A stretch of 64,000 nt of DNA from Streptomyces nigra. Lineage in GTDB: Bacteria; Actinomycetota; Actinomycetes; Streptomycetales; Streptomycetaceae. The DNA lies in the NCBI RefSeq assembly GCF_003074055.1, contig NZ_CP029043.1, forward strand, positions 7,432,501 to 7,496,500, given 5' to 3'. Under the pieces are notes generated by a model. That model made no database searches and was not told the DNA's origin. It saw only the letters and a program-made list of their open reading frames with translations. Made by a program: the position numbers and the translations under genes. This document shows, in pieces, positions 9,125 through 18,356 of this stretch; position 1 is the stretch's first letter, and every line of letters starts with the position of its first letter.

Positions 9125-9796
9125 TCAGCCGTCTGCCGCGTCTCCCGAAGGGCCGTCGTAACCGGCCGTGCGCGGCGGCCTGTACTCCACGGCCACCACC
9201 CCGTCGACAGCCCGGCACATGTCCTTGAGTACGGGGACGGCCGTCCGGGACGACAGGTGCCCACTGAGCACGACATGGCCGTGCGTGACGTCCACCTGCA
9301 CTTCGGCAGGGGACTCGCCCAGGGCCTTGACGAGGACCTCCTCGACGATCTCCCTGCGGATCGCCTGATCCGTCCGCAGATACACCCGCAGCAGGTCGCT
9401 CCTGCTCACCACGCCGATCAGGCGACCGTCGGCATCGACGACGAGGAGGCGCTTGACGCGGTGCCGCGCCATCATCCGGGCCGCGTCCACCACGCTCCAG
9501 TCCTCCCGCGCACACAGCGCCGGTGACGTCATCAGCCCCGCCGCGTCGGTGGCGCGTGCCTTGTCCGGCCCCGCGGAGGCGTCCGCCCCGTCGTCGTCGC
9601 CCTGGGGCTCGCCCCACATCTTCTCGAGGAGGTCGGCCTCCGACACGACGCCCAGTGGACGGTTCTGGTCGTCCACGACGGGAACGGCGGTGATGTCGTA
9701 CTCCTGGAGCAGATGGGCGATCTCCTTGAACGGCGTACCGGCCTGGACGCGGACGACGGCGTCGCTCATCTGGTCGCGGACCTTTTGGTGGTTCAT
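9125..9796 (-). CDS. CBS-pair and BON domain protein
   Basis: A 223-residue protein with two CBS motifs: residues about 8-60 (VPVVDDQNRPLGVVSEADLL) and 88-140 (LLVVDADGRLIGVVSRSDLL), forming a Bateman module that binds adenosyl nucleotides. A C-terminal BON domain follows at about 145-205 (VDVTHGHVVLSGHLSS), a small alpha/beta fold linked to membrane or phospholipid association. CBS-BON proteins are common in actinobacterial dormancy and stress regulons. It lies alone, with no dormancy regulator box seen upstream. It probably senses energy charge; the partner is unknown. Confidence 0.88.
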   Translation of the reverse strand: MNHQKVRDQMSDAVVRVQAGTPFKEIAHLLQEYDITAVPVVDDQNRPLGVVSEADLLEKMWGEPQGDDDGADASAGPDKARATDAAGLMTSPALCAREDWSVVDAARMMARHRVKRLLVVDADGRLIGVVSRSDLLRVYLRTDQAIRREIVEEVLVKALGESPAEVQVDVTHGHVVLSGHLSSRTAVPVLKDMCRAVDGVVAVEYRPPRTAGYDGPSGDAADG

Positions 9797-10120
9797 CGAG
9801 GTATGCGTTCCCTTCTCGCACCACCGTTATGGAAGGAAGCGTCCAGTGGCGCCCCTGGTCATGCCCCTGGCTTCCTCCTTCGAACATAGCCGCATGCGCG
9901 CCGCGGCCGGTGACCCGGGCAGCCGTTCGCGCGACGGCAGAGCATCTGGGCATCGTCCGACGCCACCCATGGCCCTCTGCGTCGGTGACCCCACCTGGGC
10001 CGGAGCTTCACTCCGAGCGGCGGTGAACGGTGGCGGCAGGGTTTCCGACGAGTGAGCTCGGATCTCGAACCTGCCACCTCCCGTGCAGCCGACCGGTCAG
10101 TCAGCCGGCCGGCATGGGGG
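9797..10120. other. Intergenic, nothing recognised
   Basis: This 324-base stretch holds the 5' region of the CBS-BON gene and the 3' side of the SDR gene. No gene, clear hairpin or RNA is seen. A T-arm-like string near 10060 was considered and rejected as a tRNA. Confidence 0.4.
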
Positions 10121-11020
10121 TCACCGCCCCGACGGTGGCGGCAGCTCGACCGGGTACGGCTCGGCGAAATCGGCCGAGCGGCTCACCGCTTCCCAGGCTT
10201 CCGCCTCGGTGAGCTGGCGGCGGGAGTAGTGGAGTGCCAGGTTCACCGCGTCGACCCCGAGAAGCAGATGGCTCGGAACCGCGCCGCGCCGCACCGTACG
10301 GACGATGATCTCGGCGGCGCGGTTCGGGTCGCCGGCGCTGCCGCTCGCGCCCTGGCGCACTCTGCGGTTCATGGCGCCGACGGTGCTGTCGTAGGCGTCC
10401 GGTGTGGCGTGGACGGTCATGGAGGAGCCGGCCCAGTCGGTGGCGAAGCCGCTCGGCTCGACGACCATGAATCGCAACCCGAACGGTGCCGTCTCCGCGG
10501 CCAACGACCGGGTGAAGCCGTCGACGGCGAATTTGGCCGCCTGGTAGGAGGCGATGCCCGGGGAGCCGCCGACGCGCCCGCCGACCGAGGAGATCTGCAC
10601 CACGGTGCCCGAGCCCTGCTGTCGCAGAACGGGCAGCGCTGCCTTGGAGACGTTGTAGACGCCCCAGAAGTTGGTTTCGAACTGGGTGCGGAAGTCGTGG
10701 TCGTCCGAGGTCTCGACCGGGGACACGTTCGCGTAGCCGGCGTTGTTGACCACGACGTCGAGGCGGCCGAAGCGGTCGAGCGTGGCGTCGATCGCGGCGC
10801 GGGAGGCTTCAGCGCTGGTGACGTCCAGGGGCAGTGCGAGAACTCGGTCGCCGTAGCCCTTCAGCTCCTCGGCGAGGGCCTCGGGGTTGCGGGCGGTGGC
10901 GGCGACGAGGTCGCCCGCATCGACGATCGCGGTGATCAAGGCGCGTCCGAGGCCGCGGGAGGAGCCGGTGACGAACCAGACGCGCTGGTGTGCGTTGGGG
11001 GTGTCAGTGTCTTCACTCAT
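10121..11020 (-). CDS. Short-chain dehydrogenase/reductase (classical SDR)
   Basis: A 299-residue classical SDR. The cofactor motif TGSSRGLG is at residues 18-25, NNAG is near residue 91, and the catalytic Ser and Tyr-x-x-x-Lys (SYQAAK) lie near 143 and 157. The Arg in TARNPEA after strand two suggests NADPH. It should oxidise or reduce an alcohol/ketone in the cytosol; the length and PETSDDHDF insert match the group annotated as oxidoreductases with TetR partners. It is divergent from a TetR-family gene with about 68 bases between starts, so repression by that regulator is likely. Confidence 0.87.
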   Translation of the reverse strand: MSEDTDTPNAHQRVWFVTGSSRGLGRALITAIVDAGDLVAATARNPEALAEELKGYGDRVLALPLDVTSAEASRAAIDATLDRFGRLDVVVNNAGYANVSPVETSDDHDFRTQFETNFWGVYNVSKAALPVLRQQGSGTVVQISSVGGRVGGSPGIASYQAAKFAVDGFTRSLAAETAPFGLRFMVVEPSGFATDWAGSSMTVHATPDAYDSTVGAMNRRVRQGASGSAGDPNRAAEIIVRTVRRGAVPSHLLLGVDAVNLALHYSRRQLTEAEAWEAVSRSADFAEPYPVELPPPSGR

Positions 11021-11088
11021 ACTGTTAGTGAAACACCGTTCTCTTAATAAGGCAACATCGTTGTGTTATGTGTTCCTATGATGGCTCT
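11021..11088. promoter_or_regulatory. Divergent promoter region between SDR and TetR genes
   Basis: This short spacer is markedly more AT-rich than its neighbours and must hold both promoters and the probable TetR operator. An imperfect inverted repeat, AACA-N6-TGTT, lies at about 11053-11066. On the minus strand TTGCCT and TCACTA with an 18-base spacer could serve the SDR gene. These are pattern matches only; the existence of a shared control region is the firmer claim. Confidence 0.35.
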
Positions 11089-11760
11089 ATGACGCACCCA
11101 CCAGCCTCCTTCCAGCGCGCCCGCAGCGCGGAAGCAAAACAGGCGCGCGAGACGGCGATCTTGGAAGCTGCCCGCAGGCTCGGCCGGGAACGCGGCATCC
11201 GGGAGGTGAGCCTCACTGATATCGCCGCCGAAGTGGGGATGCACAAATCGGCCCTGCTGCGCTACTTCGAGACCAGGGAGCAGATCTTTCTCGAGCTCAC
11301 CGCCGAAGGCTGGCGCGAATGGTCGGCAGAGCTCCGTGCCCAGTTGCGGGCATGCGAGACGGCGGACCCCGCCGGCGTCGCCGAGGCCTTCGCCTCGACA
11401 CTCGCGGCACGTCCCGTGTTCTGCGACCTTCTTGCTCAGGCGCCCCTGAACCTGGAACGCAACGTGTCACTCGAGGCGGTACGCGAGTTCAAACTCGTCA
11501 CCCTGCGCGAAGTCGACCTGATCGGTGCTGAAGTGCACCGCCTCCTGGGTCTCGATCAGCATCAGATGCTCGATCTGATCTCCACCGCCACCGGCATGGC
11601 CGGCGCCCTGTGGCAGATGGCCAGCCCGGGCCCCCGCCTGCGCGATCTCTACACCAGCGACCCCCGGCTGGGACACGCCATCGTCGAGGTCGAACCCCGC
11701 CTGCGCCGCGTTCTCACGGCCTTCCTGGCCGGAGCGAGCGCTGACCATCGGGTCACCTGA
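11089..11760 (+). CDS. TetR-family transcriptional regulator
   Basis: The ATG at 11089 (MTHPPASF) is preferred; an ATG at 11068 would add seven residues. The product has about 223 residues. The N-terminal HTH is at about 25-70 (LTDIAAEVGMHKSALLRYFETREQ), the hallmark of TetR/AcrR repressors, followed by an all-helical ligand domain. Gene order (divergent from an SDR) suggests it represses the oxidoreductase until a small ligand, perhaps the enzyme substrate, is bound. Length is normal. It converges on the hydrolase gene 85 bases downstream. Confidence 0.88.
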   Translation: MTHPPASFQRARSAEAKQARETAILEAARRLGRERGIREVSLTDIAAEVGMHKSALLRYFETREQIFLELTAEGWREWSAELRAQLRACETADPAGVAEAFASTLAARPVFCDLLAQAPLNLERNVSLEAVREFKLVTLREVDLIGAEVHRLLGLDQHQMLDLISTATGMAGALWQMASPGPRLRDLYTSDPRLGHAIVEVEPRLRRVLTAFLAGASADHRVT

Positions 11761-11845
11761 GCACCGGCCTGACCGGTCCTGGCGGAACCGCAACGATCCG
11801 GTCGCCCCGCGCGACGTCTATGAGGGAGCTGTCAGTGGCCCGTCG

Positions 11846-12664
11846 TCAAGCCGGGTCGGCGGCGACTTGTGTCTGCAGGAAGTGCAGCAGAGCCTCGTTG
11901 AAGCGTTCCGGCTGCTCCGCGCCCGGAAGGTGCCCGGCACCATCGATGACGCACAGTTCGGCGTGCGGCACGAGGCGGCCGATGGCTTCGGCGTCGGACA
12001 CCGGGGTGTACACGTCGTCGGCACCGACGAGGATCAGTACGGGACACCGCGAGGCGGCGAGCGTCTCGCCGTAGTCCGGGCGTTCGGCACGCCCGCGCAG
12101 AGCGGCCGCGGCGCCTCGGGGATCGGTGGCACGCATCATGCCGAGGACTTGGGCGGCGACGTCGGGCAGGGCGGTGACGTTGTACGCGGCCAGCATCTTG
12201 TCGATGACCTCGTCCGCGTAGCCGGCCATGCCGTCGGCGAGCAGCCTGTCGGCCAGGCGGTTGCGGAACGCCTTGCCCTCGGTGCTCTCGGCGGGCGACG
12301 AGGTGTCCGACAGGACGAGGGCGCGTACGCGGTGGGCGTACCGGCGGTGAACCTCCATGGCGATCTGACCGCCCATCGAGACACCGCCGACCACTGCCTG
12401 TCCGATGCCGAGCGTGTCCAGGAGGCCGACAAGGTCGTCCGCGAAGTCGGACAGGTACACCCGTCCGGGAGTGACGTCGCTGTCGCCGTACCCCCGAAGG
12501 TCCGGGGTGATGACGCGGTGGCCGGCCGCGGCCAGCTGCTTGCTCTGCGGAGTCCACAGGGTGCGGTTGAAGGGGTGCCCGTGGATCAGGAGGACCGGCA
12601 GCCCCGTCGACGGGCCGGTGTCGTCGTAGTGGAGCGTGGCGCCGTTCACGACTGCTCGGCTCAT
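11846..12664 (-). CDS. Alpha/beta hydrolase
   Basis: The start is the ATG at 12664 (MSRAVVNGATLHY), giving 272 residues. The oxyanion HGHPFN is at residues 29-34, the nucleophile Ser96 is in GGVSMGG, an acid is in VGADDVYTPV near 218, and His is in GAGHLPG near 247, forming a complete catalytic triad. It resembles the 3-oxoadipate enol-lactonase/haloperoxidase-like group of small hydrolases. No signal peptide, so cytosolic. Substrate unknown. A repeat element lies about 105 bases upstream of the start. Confidence 0.87.
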   Translation of the reverse strand: MSRAVVNGATLHYDDTGPSTGLPVLLIHGHPFNRTLWTPQSKQLAAAGHRVITPDLRGYGDSDVTPGRVYLSDFADDLVGLLDTLGIGQAVVGGVSMGGQIAMEVHRRYAHRVRALVLSDTSSPAESTEGKAFRNRLADRLLADGMAGYADEVIDKMLAAYNVTALPDVAAQVLGMMRATDPRGAAAALRGRAERPDYGETLAASRCPVLILVGADDVYTPVSDAEAIGRLVPHAELCVIDGAGHLPGAEQPERFNEALLHFLQTQVAADPA

Positions 12665-12769
12665 CAGGCCGTCCTCTATGGGGTGTTGGGGTGTCGAGGC
12701 AGCGTACACGGCCCCATCCGCCGGAGGCCGACCCGGCTGATCCTGACGGGCGGCCCGGCGCATACGAGG

Positions 12770-12935
12770 CTAGGGCCTCTCGTTTGGATCATTCCGGGCT
12801 CGCGGGGTCCGGCACCGCACCTCGCCGCGTTGTCGTCGGTTGCCATGGCTCCGCCATGGCGCCCTCCTCCGCCTTGCGAAGCACGGCACCGGACCCCGCT
12901 CCCTGATCCGGCCTGATCCAAACGAAAGACCCTAG
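12770..12935. repeat. MITE-like element, copy 1 (166 bp)
   Basis: The element begins CTAGGGCCTCTCG and ends CGAAAGACCCTAG: terminal inverted repeats of 22 bases with two mismatches. The inside is about 90 percent identical by eye to the copy at 33245-33399, except for an 11-base insertion near 12847 that duplicates the CCATGGC string. It encodes no transposase. The termini CTAG...CTAG suggest a non-autonomous element moved in trans by an IS5/IS630-type transposase; that assignment is inference. It lies in the intergenic space between a hydrolase and an SDR gene. Confidence 0.75.
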
Positions 12936-13075
12936 CCGCGACCGATGGCTCCTGACGCGGCCGCAGGGGTCCGAAGGGATGAGAGGGCGCCGTGCCGGGT
13001 TTCACCCGCCCCGGTGCCAGGGAGGGCACACGCAGCACGCGCCGGCCCGTCGTAGCAGTGGAGAGCGAGAATCGT

Positions 13076-13993
13076 ATGCACAAGGACGCCGTCCACGACT
13101 CTCCTCTGCGGGGGCGGGTCGCTGTCGTCACCGGTGCCGCCCGTGGAATCGGCTCGGCCCTAGCGCAGCAGTTGTCCGGCGCCGGCATGCGTGTCGCGCT
13201 GCTGGGTCGCGAGGCGCAGACCCTCCACCAGGCGGCATCGGCACTTCCCGGCCCGTCCCTGTGTGTCGAGGCGGACGTCACCGACCAGGACGCACTCGAC
13301 CACGCGGCGGAGGAGGTCGCGCGGGAGTTGGGGGACGCGTCCGTGGTCGTCGCCAACGCCGGCGTGGCAGCGGGCGGACCGTTCCGCCAGATGGACGCCG
13401 AGCTGTGGCGGCGTGTCATCGACGTCAACCTGATCGGTGCGGCCAACACCGCCCGCGCCTTCCTCCCGCGACTGGCCCGTACGCGCGGATACTTCCTGCA
13501 GATCGCCTCGACCGCCGCCTTCGGCTCGGCACCCATGATGAGCGCGTACTGCGCCTCCAAGGCGGGTGCGGAGTCTTTCGCACTGGCCCTGCGCGGCGAG
13601 GTCGAGCCCGATGGGGTCGCCGTCGGCATCGCCTACGTGCACTGGACCGGAACCGACATGATCAGCGGACTGGACGATCACCCGGTCCTCCGGGCCCTGC
13701 GGGGGCACCAGCCGTGGTTCGCCCGCCGTGTGCACAGCCCCGAACAGGTCGCCGCGTGGCTCACCGCAGGCGTTCACCGCCGCGCCCGCCACATCTACGC
13801 TCCGCCCTGGCTGCGCTGGTGCCAGCCCCTGCGCCCGCTGTTTCCCGCCGTGGTCACCAGCGTGGCCCGTCGCGAGCTGCGGCGATCGACCTCCGAGGAA
13901 CTGGCCGGAGACGTCGGGGTGATGGGCCCGGGCGGGCGCGCCGACTGGGAGGCCTACGGCTCCGATTCCCGGCGTTCTCGCCCTCTTCGGTGA
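13076..13993 (+). CDS. Short-chain dehydrogenase/reductase with C-terminal extension
   Basis: The start at ATG 13076 (MHKDAVHDSPL) follows a GGAGAG ribosome binding site; upstream frame is not protein-like. The product has 305 residues. TGAARGIG at about residues 19-26, NAG at about 93, and Ser plus YCASK at about 145-163 give the classical SDR active site. A Trp-rich C-terminal tail (APPWLRWCQPLRPLFP) is longer than in core SDRs and may be a membrane-contacting or substrate-lid region. Function: an NAD(P)-dependent alcohol/ketone oxidoreductase of unknown substrate. It converges on the beta-propeller gene. Confidence 0.83.
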   Translation: MHKDAVHDSPLRGRVAVVTGAARGIGSALAQQLSGAGMRVALLGREAQTLHQAASALPGPSLCVEADVTDQDALDHAAEEVARELGDASVVVANAGVAAGGPFRQMDAELWRRVIDVNLIGAANTARAFLPRLARTRGYFLQIASTAAFGSAPMMSAYCASKAGAESFALALRGEVEPDGVAVGIAYVHWTGTDMISGLDDHPVLRALRGHQPWFARRVHSPEQVAAWLTAGVHRRARHIYAPPWLRWCQPLRPLFPAVVTSVARRELRRSTSEELAGDVGVMGPGGRADWEAYGSDSRRSRPLR

Positions 13994-14101
13994 CCTGGCG
14001 CGGACGCGGACGCTTGCTGGAGCACGCCCGCCTCGTCACGGGCCCTGGTGCTCGAGCGAGCGGGAGGCGCCCGGAGACGTCAGAGGGCTTTCACGGGGAT
14101 T

Positions 14102-15691
14102 TCACTCCGGGACCGAACAGTCCAGGATCCGCCCGTCCACCGTCCCGACGACCAACCGCCGTTGCTCCGGCCGGTACGCCATGGACGCCGGTGTGACCGC
14201 GTGGCCGTGGGCGCTCAGGGTGTGTCGGGCTCGGACCTCGCCGGTCGCCGCGTCCAGGATCTCCACCTCGCCCGTGAGGTAGGCGACGTAGACCCTCCGC
14301 TCGTCGCCGTCGAGGTCGGCGAGGGGCTTGTCGGTCTCGTACACCCAGTGTGGCGCCCCGTCCGGCAGCCGCCGGCTCACGACGTACGTGCCCTCGCGGG
14401 CCTCCGCGTACGTGGCGCCCTGTCGGTAGGAGCGGCCCGCGTGGACGAGGGCGTCCGTCAGTTCGACGGCGGGCCCGCACCAGGGTTGGAACGCCGACGC
14501 CGGGTCCCAGCGCAAAGGGAACAGGGCGCGCAGAACGGCCTGACCCTGCTCGCCCGGAGGCTCGATCGCGTTGATCCACGGTGCGGCGTCGTCGGGGCCG
14601 GGACCGTCCACGTACAGCAGTCGGGCGCTGTTTCTGACCCGCAGAGCGCGGGAGCTGGAGAGGTTGGGGGCCAGGTCGACGCGTGCCACTTCCCGGTGTG
14701 CGGGAGTGAGGACGCGTGCGGCGTGTGCCTCGCGGCCTCGCGGGCACAGGGCGAGCCAGCCCTCGCGTGTGGCGGACGGTGCCGGGGCCGACGGCAGGTT
14801 CACCTCGTCCAGCACACGGCCGTCCGCGGTCGCTATCCGCCGGACCGTGGTCCCGCGGTCGACCTGGCGGCCCGCCACCTCGTCCCGCTGGTAGCCCCGG
14901 TAGGTCACCCAGGCCGACCGGCCGTCCGGGGCGGCCTCGACACGGACACTGCCCTCCCCGACGGCGGGGAGCGCCCAGGTCAGCCCGCCCGACGGATCCC
15001 AGCACTCGAGGTCCGTGTGCCGGCCGGTGGCGAGCACCCGGCCGTCCGCCAGCACCGCGAGGTCCCGCACCTCCCCTCGCCGCCGCCAACGGCCCTGCGT
15101 CAGACGCGCGAGCGTGTCCTCCACCCGTGGGTCGTACAGGAGTCCGCTCTCGACCATGGGATGGCGTGTGCGGTCGGGGTCGACCAGACCGGGCGGAGCG
15201 GACAGCCAGTCGTCCGCCGCGACGGCCAGTTCGAAGCCCTTGTGGAAGCCGCCGTCCTTGTCCTCGGGGGAGAGCAGCATCGCGAGCCTGCCGTCCTCCA
15301 GCCATCGCAGGTGGCGTACTTGGCGGCTCTTGCTCAGGAGGTTGGTCACTTGCCCGGTTTCCAGGTGCAGCAGGAGCAGCTCTCCCTGGAAGTCCCACGA
15401 GCCGTCGTAGCGGCCGGTTCCGACGGCGGCGAGCGGCAGGTCGGGGTGGGGTTCGACGGCACATACGGCGTAGCGGGAGGCGACTACGTGGCGCGGACGG
15501 AGGGTGCCGGCCTCGTACACGCCGATCCGGTGGGCGAGCCACTCGCCGGTGCCGCGCCACATGACGTGCCCGAGGTCACCGGCGACGACGACGCAACCGT
15601 GGGGCACGTCCTCCACCGCCCACACCGGCCGACCGATGGCGGCGAACGGCTGGTCGCCGAGTATGCGGTGGACGTTCAGTTCATCCGGCAT
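14102..15691 (-). CDS. WD40-like beta-propeller protein
   Basis: The start at ATG 15691 (MPDELNVHR) follows a GGGGGGAG site. The 529-residue product has repeated blade-like units such as VRDLAVLADGRVLATGRHTD, VEAAPDGRSAWVTY and VEILDAATGEVRARH, as in WD40/quinoprotein propellers. No signal peptide or membrane segment, so likely cytoplasmic. No catalytic site is recognised; these folds usually make protein-protein contacts. It stands alone, between a convergent SDR and a divergent DM13 gene. Confidence 0.65.
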   Translation of the reverse strand: MPDELNVHRILGDQPFAAIGRPVWAVEDVPHGCVVVAGDLGHVMWRGTGEWLAHRIGVYEAGTLRPRHVVASRYAVCAVEPHPDLPLAAVGTGRYDGSWDFQGELLLLHLETGQVTNLLSKSRQVRHLRWLEDGRLAMLLSPEDKDGGFHKGFELAVAADDWLSAPPGLVDPDRTRHPMVESGLLYDPRVEDTLARLTQGRWRRRGEVRDLAVLADGRVLATGRHTDLECWDPSGGLTWALPAVGEGSVRVEAAPDGRSAWVTYRGYQRDEVAGRQVDRGTTVRRIATADGRVLDEVNLPSAPAPSATREGWLALCPRGREAHAARVLTPAHREVARVDLAPNLSSSRALRVRNSARLLYVDGPGPDDAAPWINAIEPPGEQGQAVLRALFPLRWDPASAFQPWCGPAVELTDALVHAGRSYRQGATYAEAREGTYVVSRRLPDGAPHWVYETDKPLADLDGDERRVYVAYLTGEVEILDAATGEVRARHTLSAHGHAVTPASMAYRPEQRRLVVGTVDGRILDCSVPE

Positions 15692-15915
15692 GACGATCTC
15701 CCCCCCAGGTGGCGCACAGTCTGCCAGGGTGACGCCGGGTTGTGGCCTCCTGGGAGGCGGTTCGGTCGTCCGCGCGGAGTGACCCTGCATCTGGCCGGGG
15801 GAGTCGAGGCGGGGTGGCGCCGTAAGGATTCCGTCATCTCCTGAGTGCTGCGGCCGGCAGGTCCCCCCTCGTTGAATGGGTGGCGACAGGCGACTCTCAG
15901 AAGGGCGAGACAACC

Positions 15916-16476
15916 ATGAGGCGCGGGCGGAAGGCCTTCCTGACCAGGCCGTGGATCATCACGGTGCTGGTTGTGGCGGTGGCCGGGGTCGGTTTCGGAC
16001 TGTACTGGTTCCAGCCGTGGAAGCTGTGGCAGGACGAGACCGTCCAGGAGGCTCTGCCGGGGGCCGTTGTCACGTCCGCACCACCCACGGGGCCGTCCGG
16101 GAAGCCGTCCCCGCCGCCCGCGCCGCGGACGCTTGCCAGCGGTGAACTGATCAGCCACGAGCACGCCACGTCGGGCAGCGTGCGACTTGTGGAGCTGGCC
16201 GACGGCTCCCACGTCGTCCGGCTGGAGAACCTGGACACCAGCAATGGACCGGACCTTCGCGTGTTGCTGACCGACGCACCGGTGCAGGAGGGCAGGGCAG
16301 GCTGGCATGTCTTCGACGACGGCGAGTACGTCAGCCTGGGCAAGCTCAAGGGCAACAAGGGAAGCCAGAACTACGTCCTGCCGGACGACGTCGACCCTGC
16401 CGGCTACACCAGCGTCAGCATCTGGTGCGACCGCTTCGACGTCTCCTTCGGCGCGGCCGAGCTCGCCCGCGTCTGA
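15916..16476 (+). CDS. DM13-domain membrane-anchored protein
   Basis: The ATG at 15916 (MRRGRKAFLTR) gives 186 residues; an upstream in-frame start would precede the ribosome binding site. One hydrophobic segment at about 13-33 anchors the protein, then a Pro-rich linker leads to a DM13 domain at about 78-186. The conserved Cys in SIWCDRFDVSFG near the end matches the DM13 family, which is proposed to carry electrons or bind redox ligands at the cell surface. Bacterial DM13 proteins are often secreted. It is followed after 38 bases by an AraC-type gene, possibly in the same unit. Confidence 0.82.
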   Translation: MRRGRKAFLTRPWIITVLVVAVAGVGFGLYWFQPWKLWQDETVQEALPGAVVTSAPPTGPSGKPSPPPAPRTLASGELISHEHATSGSVRLVELADGSHVVRLENLDTSNGPDLRVLLTDAPVQEGRAGWHVFDDGEYVSLGKLKGNKGSQNYVLPDDVDPAGYTSVSIWCDRFDVSFGAAELARV

Positions 16477-16514
16477 AGCAGACCGCGACCCGTCCGCAGT
16501 CGTACGCTGCGGGT

Positions 16515-17225
16515 GTGGAGCTGCGTTTCGGGATACGGCGGTCGGACTCACCGTGGGTCGACAGTGTGTGGACCTGCACGAGCGAGCAGGTCACGGCGAT
16601 GACGTCCGTCGCCGGTGTGCGCTGGGGTCTGGTGTTCTGGGAACAGGACGGCCGGCCGTACGCGGCGGTCACCGGCCCGGAGACCCGGACGAGCACGGCA
16701 CCCGTCCCGGAGGGCGCCGTGTTCACCGGCATCGAGTTCGCCGTCGGTACCTCGCTGCGGGCCCTGCCCACACCGCGGTTGGTCGATGGAGGCGCGGAAC
16801 TCCCCGACACGACCCGCCGGACGTTCCGACTGGACGGTGCCCGCTGGGAGACACCCGGCGCTGACGACGCCGAGGCCTTGGTCGACCGACTGGTCGAAGC
16901 CGGCATCGTGATCCGCGACCCGCTCGTCGCCGAGGTGCTGCGCGGCCACGAACCGGATGTGTCCGGCCGTACCGTCGAGCGCCGCTTCCGGGCGGCCACC
17001 GGTCTGACGCGAGGGGCGGTCCGGCAGATCGAACGGGCCCGTACGGCGGCGGAGCTGCTGGCGGCCGGTGACACGGCCGCCGACGTCGTCGCCAAGCTGG
17101 ACTACTTCGACGAGCCGCACCTCGCGCGGGCACTGCGCACCTACGTGGGTCGCACCGCCGGACAACTGCGCGAGGGTGCGGGCGGCGCGATCGCACTGGA
17201 CCTGGGTCAGCGCTTGACGTCGTAG
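16515..17225 (+). CDS. AraC-type HTH regulator
   Basis: A GTG at 16515 (VELRFGIRR) gives 236 residues. The C-terminal 90 residues hold the AraC two-helix signature (SGRTVERRFRAATGLTRGAV and the second recognition region LDYFDEPHLARALRTYVG). The N-terminal region resembles cupin-type ligand sensors. It overlaps the convergent reductase gene by 19 bases. Neighbouring DM13 or reductase genes are possible targets; this is unproved. Confidence 0.78.
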   Translation: MELRFGIRRSDSPWVDSVWTCTSEQVTAMTSVAGVRWGLVFWEQDGRPYAAVTGPETRTSTAPVPEGAVFTGIEFAVGTSLRALPTPRLVDGGAELPDTTRRTFRLDGARWETPGADDAEALVDRLVEAGIVIRDPLVAEVLRGHEPDVSGRTVERRFRAATGLTRGAVRQIERARTAAELLAAGDTAADVVAKLDYFDEPHLARALRTYVGRTAGQLREGAGGAIALDLGQRLTS

Positions 17226-17782
17226 ACCAGCTTCAGGATGCCGTTGGAGTAGCTCTCCGACTCGCGCAGCGACAGCATCTGCTTGTCCTGGTCGGCCCGG
17301 TGGAACAGGCTCTTGCCGGCGCCGAGGAGGACGGGGAAGACGAGCAGGTTGTACTGGTCGATCAGGCCGGCCTCCGACAGCCGCCGCGCCAGCTCGGCGC
17401 TTCCGTGGATGTAGATGGAGCCGCCGTCGCTCTCCTTGAGCTTGGCGACGTCCTCCGTCGTGCGCAGGATCGTCGAGGAGCCCCATCCGTCGACGAGGGC
17501 GTCGTCCGGCAAGGTGCTCGACACCACGTACTTGGGGAGTTCCTTGTACGCGGCGTGGTCCTCGGAGGCGGGCCAGACCGATGCGAAGGCCTCGTAGCTG
17601 CGACGGCCGAACATCAACGCCGTCGTGTCCTCGAGTTCCTCGCCCTTGAGCGACCAGGCCTCCGGGACGAACTCCAGGTCCTTCACCACCCAGCCGCCGC
17701 TGCGGTGCCCCTCCTCGGGCCCACCGGGCGAGTCCAGCACGCCGTCGAGCGACATGAATCCGGTGTAGACCAGCTTGCGCAT
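17207..17782 (-). CDS. Dihydrofolate reductase / RibD C-terminal family protein
   Basis: A 191-residue protein of the DHFR/RibD-C fold, normal for the stand-alone actinobacterial members. MRKLVYTGFMSLDGVLDSP matches the first strand and loop, FGRRSYEAF the middle signature, and GGSIYIHGSAELARRL plus FPVLLGAGKSLF the NADPH-binding part. It probably reduces a pterin-like or other small substrate; it is not the main dihydrofolate reductase. The 3' end overlaps the AraC-type gene by 19 bases. Another family member lies at 54396-55040. Confidence 0.85.
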   Translation of the reverse strand: MRKLVYTGFMSLDGVLDSPGGPEEGHRSGGWVVKDLEFVPEAWSLKGEELEDTTALMFGRRSYEAFASVWPASEDHAAYKELPKYVVSSTLPDDALVDGWGSSTILRTTEDVAKLKESDGGSIYIHGSAELARRLSEAGLIDQYNLLVFPVLLGAGKSLFHRADQDKQMLSLRESESYSNGILKLVYDVKR

Positions 17783-18065
17783 CTGCTTCTCCTCATCGGG
17801 TGCTGAGCTTCTGACGTCAGGTTAGGTGGCGCCGGGGACGACGTCTTGGACGGAAACGACATGGGGGCAGCCTGACGGTAAGGCCAGTCACCTCTGCCAG
17901 GAGAGCGTGTCGATCGATGCGATGTCGAAGCAGCTCATTGATCCATCACCTCACGCATTGATCCGGTAGGCAGGCTCTCGAGCGTCTCAGCATCGCATCT
18001 GACCAGGGCTTTTGTTTCCCGACCGTGCCTGGCGAGGCTCAACGTGACGCTCGTAGGATGCCTGC

Positions 18066-18356
18066 ATGCCCAAGCCGTTACGGATGAGCCGCCGGGTTTG
18101 GATTGCCGCGTGGGTGGTGCTGTGTGTGGCCGGTGGCTCTGCCACCGTCGCGCTGAACACCTCTCGGGCGCCTGAGTCGCGGCCCGAGAAGCCCGTCAGC
18201 CCCGAGTGCGCCGAGTACATCGAGGACGTCGAGGCGCAGTTGGCCGAGGCCGAGAGGGATGGCGTCGACGACGGCGTGCTGGCCTTCTCGCGAAGCCGGG
18301 TCGGCGCGGAGGACTGCCATGATGCGCTGCTCGACCACTTCGGCGGCGACCGCTGA
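18066..18356 (+). CDS. Small membrane-anchored hypothetical protein
   Basis: A 96-residue protein with an Arg/Lys N-terminus and one hydrophobic segment at about 10-30, then an acidic region (YIEDVEAQLAEAERDGVDDG) and two cysteines (near residues 47 and 83) outside the membrane. Codon use is normal for coding DNA. Family unknown; the type II orientation is inferred. It stands alone with about 280 bases upstream and 325 downstream without genes. Confidence 0.55.
   Translation: MPKPLRMSRRVWIAAWVVLCVAGGSATVALNTSRAPESRPEKPVSPECAEYIEDVEAQLAEAERDGVDDGVLAFSRSRVGAEDCHDALLDHFGGDR

Noticed and set aside
10050..10080. T-arm-like string GGTTCGAGATCCGAG (minus strand) near the SDR gene
   Set aside because: There is an extra base in the T-arm, no acceptor stem partner and no anticodon arm, so it is not a tRNA.
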